DNA of 64,000 bases. Source: Echinococcus granulosus (taxonomy: Eukaryota > Platyhelminthes > Cestoda > Cyclophyllidea > Taeniidae). The position numbers and the translations under genes were made by a program. The notes below the pieces were generated by a model. That model worked only from the letters and a program-made list of their open reading frames with translations, was not told where the DNA came from and did no database searches. This document shows positions 61,530 to 64,000 of the stretch, one piece after another. Location of the stretch: the NCBI RefSeq assembly GCF_000524195.1, contig NW_020170397.1:427917-491916 (forward strand). The letters run 5' to 3'. How positions within the stretch are numbered: the stretch's first letter is position 1; each line of letters begins with the position of its first letter.

Positions 61530-61615
61530 GGTTAATTGTCTAGGATTGTTCAATTGGTTGGACGATGCATTGGCCAATAAGAAAACACCTCAGGACTTAA
61601 ATTGACCAATCAAAT
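61530..61615 (-). promoter_or_regulatory. CCAAT-box cluster
   Basis: Several CCAAT/ATTGG words occur together: AATTGG at about 61532 and 61551, the dyad ATTGGCCAAT at 61569-61578, and GACCAATCA at about 61603. They lie just upstream of the two-exon gene on the minus strand. NF-Y type sites clustered this way are common in proximal promoters. No TATA box is evident at a standard distance. Confidence 0.4.
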
Positions 61616-61619
61616 GATC

Positions 61620-64000
61620 GGGTGGGGGTCCGAGTCCCCCTAATTGAATAATGATGGCTGAATAAATAGACGAGTAAGGTATAAAGCATATTTTTCTGAC
61701 AAGTTAGTCAGTGGTCACCCCTAAAGGCGAGTTTTTAATTTCTGAAAAACAGCACATTTGCCTAAACCAGTGTTTATATCAGAAAGGGGGAAGTAGGCAT
61801 AACCCCTTAAGGGTTTAAAGAACTCCTCTTTCCCACCTGCTGCGTCCAGTATATAAGGGCTTGAAATTAATTTCTCCTCCCTTTCTCCTACTCTTAAAAA
61901 TTCCGTTGGAAATCTGCATGATAATATGCCGTAAATAAATAATTTACCATGGGAGAAAGAAAAGTCCATTCTTTTAACCTACAGTGGGCGGTGTGAGGAG
62001 TTAATAAATGCCACACGGACAAAGTCGCTTGGCATTTTTCAAAATTTTAAACCGTGTGTAGAATGCGATTAATCTGTGGGGAGTTTTTTAAAATAACTTT
62101 ACGATGTCTACAAGGGAATTAGTAATGCTAACATTCAACCTCTGAGGAAATCTTTTGTTTTCATGGCTGGGGTCATCGCATTCATGTCATACCGATTTAT
62201 TCATGTCACTGCGACGTTATGGTCGGACCTATTTGTATAATAACATTGTCAGAGAGGGGTCGGACGCTGCAGTGGTGCTATTTGTTGGCACCTCACTCCG
62301 GTGAGTCTCGAAAAGAATTTTGCAGCAGAGGCACAATCGAGTGTAATCACCATTTCCAGGTCTCAAAGTGCTGCATTCTGTTCAACGGCGAAGTGCAGCT
62401 GAAATCGCCTGGCAAATAATAAAAATAACTTTTAAGGTAAATGCCAGTCATCAGTCCGTGAAACTGCCTGCTTTGGAGGCAAATTCTTCAACTGCAAAAC
62501 AAGGCTCAAATGTAAGTTATCAAAAGTACGGAATAAGCGATGGACACCGTCAATTGGAACAATGACGTAGTAGTCGAGGCTCAAGAATAATACTGTGGAT
62601 GGCTGAGAGCGGAGCGGTAGCATCGTATATCGACACCACCACTACTGATGATGAGGTAGGTCGCACTCCTCCTCTTCCTCCTCCTCCACAATTCTGACAC
62701 TCATCTGTAATTTAGACGCAGTTTTCCATTTTTTCTTAAAAAAAGGTACCACAAAAGAAAATCTATAAATAATAGGAGTCTTCCTCCTTGGCCGACTTGC
62801 CTTACCTCTAACGTCCCCCACTCCATGGTCTCCTCCTCCCTTCCCAAAATGAATTTGCATTTTAGAATGAATAAACTTTGTGTATGTAAATTATTGTAAG
62901 TCAAAGGGTAGGGGGCACTCACTCACATCGCCATTTACATAAGGCGGCAACCATAAATGATTTTAGTGGAATCGGAAAATCTTGTTGAATGAAATTATAC
63001 TCGCGCATTCATTTTAACGCGCATTCGCACACACATTTGAATTTTAATCACTCACTTGCTTAATCCACCAAGACAGACGAGGTGGCGGTGGCGGTGGTGG
63101 TGATGGGGTGGCTGGCGAAGCGCGGATACAACCAGGGCTTGAGATCAAGGCAGTGGTTGGTGGGTGGGGACGATAGACACCTTTTTGGCATTACATTTCT
63201 TCCCTCCCCTTCATCAGATAAAAAGGAATGACACCTCAAACAAAGGAAACCTAAACCCCTTTTACTCCGTTTTTTCATAAAATTTTAAAAGTTAAAATAG
63301 CAATTTTTTTTCTTCTTCTGCCTTAATCTCTTGAAATTGTAGGAGTTAAGATGATGAAGAAATGGAGAGGTGTGTCAAAAGTACTGGACAGGGTAGTAAT
63401 CATTGTTGACAGATTAAATGGATTGGATTCTATTGTCTTCATATCTAAAAACTGCTTAATTTATCATTAGAACACTTTTACTGCTTTTTATTTTCCTCCT
63501 TTTTTTGGTCCACTTCCTTGGATAACTGCAATCCATCATTTAGCACGTCTGAAGAGTGTCACCTTATGAGTTGTTCTTTGATAAATGATCCTGCTTTTGA
63601 ATTATAAATTGGGGGAGTTCGTAAAGCGTAATTTAAGGCCAAAAAATGACTTTCTGTACTTTAATGGGTAGGTGAGACGGTTATTAACTGGTTGTGACTG
63701 CACGTATATCACGTGACTCCCCCTGACTGGCAGGTTGAGTGACCTTGTCAAGTGGGTGCCAAGGCGTCTGTATGCAAATTGACTCGACGAAGGAGAGAAA
63801 AGTCCTCCTGTAATCAGCTGAAAATTGAAGGCAGAGGTGTGTCGAATTTGCACTTTGGTTGGGATGGCGGCAGGAAGAGAGGAAAGTGGAGCGGAAGGGT
63901 AGGCGATACCGCCTCATCTTTGCTCTCGTCCACCGTAATCACCCGCCATTGACACTTGATACCTACATAATCGCAAGTGAGATTAAATAGACAGGTGGAA
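61620..64000. other. no supported gene
   Basis: AT-rich sequence with short chance frames on both strands. No conserved protein segment, RNA gene or repeat family member is recognised. It could be the 5' region or a large intron of the Sall-like gene. Confidence 0.4.

Overview
This is a eukaryotic (metazoan) genomic window: sparse, intron-rich genes with GT-AG introns, three 100-N assembly gaps, minisatellites and long non-coding stretches. The best-supported proteins are a VAT-1-like oxidoreductase, a GRIPAP1/GRASP-1-like coiled-coil protein and a Spalt/Sall zinc-finger protein. All three are clearly animal but divergent. The overall look, including splice acceptors sitting directly before start codons, suggests a parasitic flatworm, most likely a tapeworm. 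That assignment is inference; no sequence search was possible.

Every supported gene lies on the minus strand. From right to left: (1) a small two-exon gene of unknown function (61456-60675) behind a CCAAT-rich upstream region; (2) the 3' part of a Sall gene (59543-58162) carrying one paired C2H2 finger set; (3) about 14.7 kb without a recognised gene; (4) an unrecognised seven-exon gene (43471-36778), rebuilt from phase-compatible small exons and ending in a poly(A) signal; (5) a complete nine-exon VAT-1 homologue (33135-24391, 438 aa); (6) a complete three-exon GRIPAP1 homologue (22092-17717, 458 aa). The left 17.7 kb holds no gene I can support. It contains two ATGG-type minisatellites, a spaced duplication and a 20-bp perfect inverted repeat.

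The most striking signal belongs to no gene. It is a dispersed family of short palindromes, GTCAC-N6-GTGAC, with a centre close to RYATRY. Fifteen intact cores occur in 64 kb, where well under one is expected by chance, and several decayed copies are also visible. The spacer is always six bases. The core is usually preceded by a pyrimidine and followed by a purine, and many copies share a degraded flank like CTGAATCAGG. Some copies are twinned with a 25-27 nt spacer, so their centres lie 41-43 bp apart, about four helical turns. Copies occur between genes and inside introns. This looks like either an undescribed short palindromic repeat family or a dispersed protein-binding site.

A second unexplained structure is a head-to-tail tandem repeat of about 0.86 kb units (49700-51489) that starts a third copy and runs into an assembly gap.
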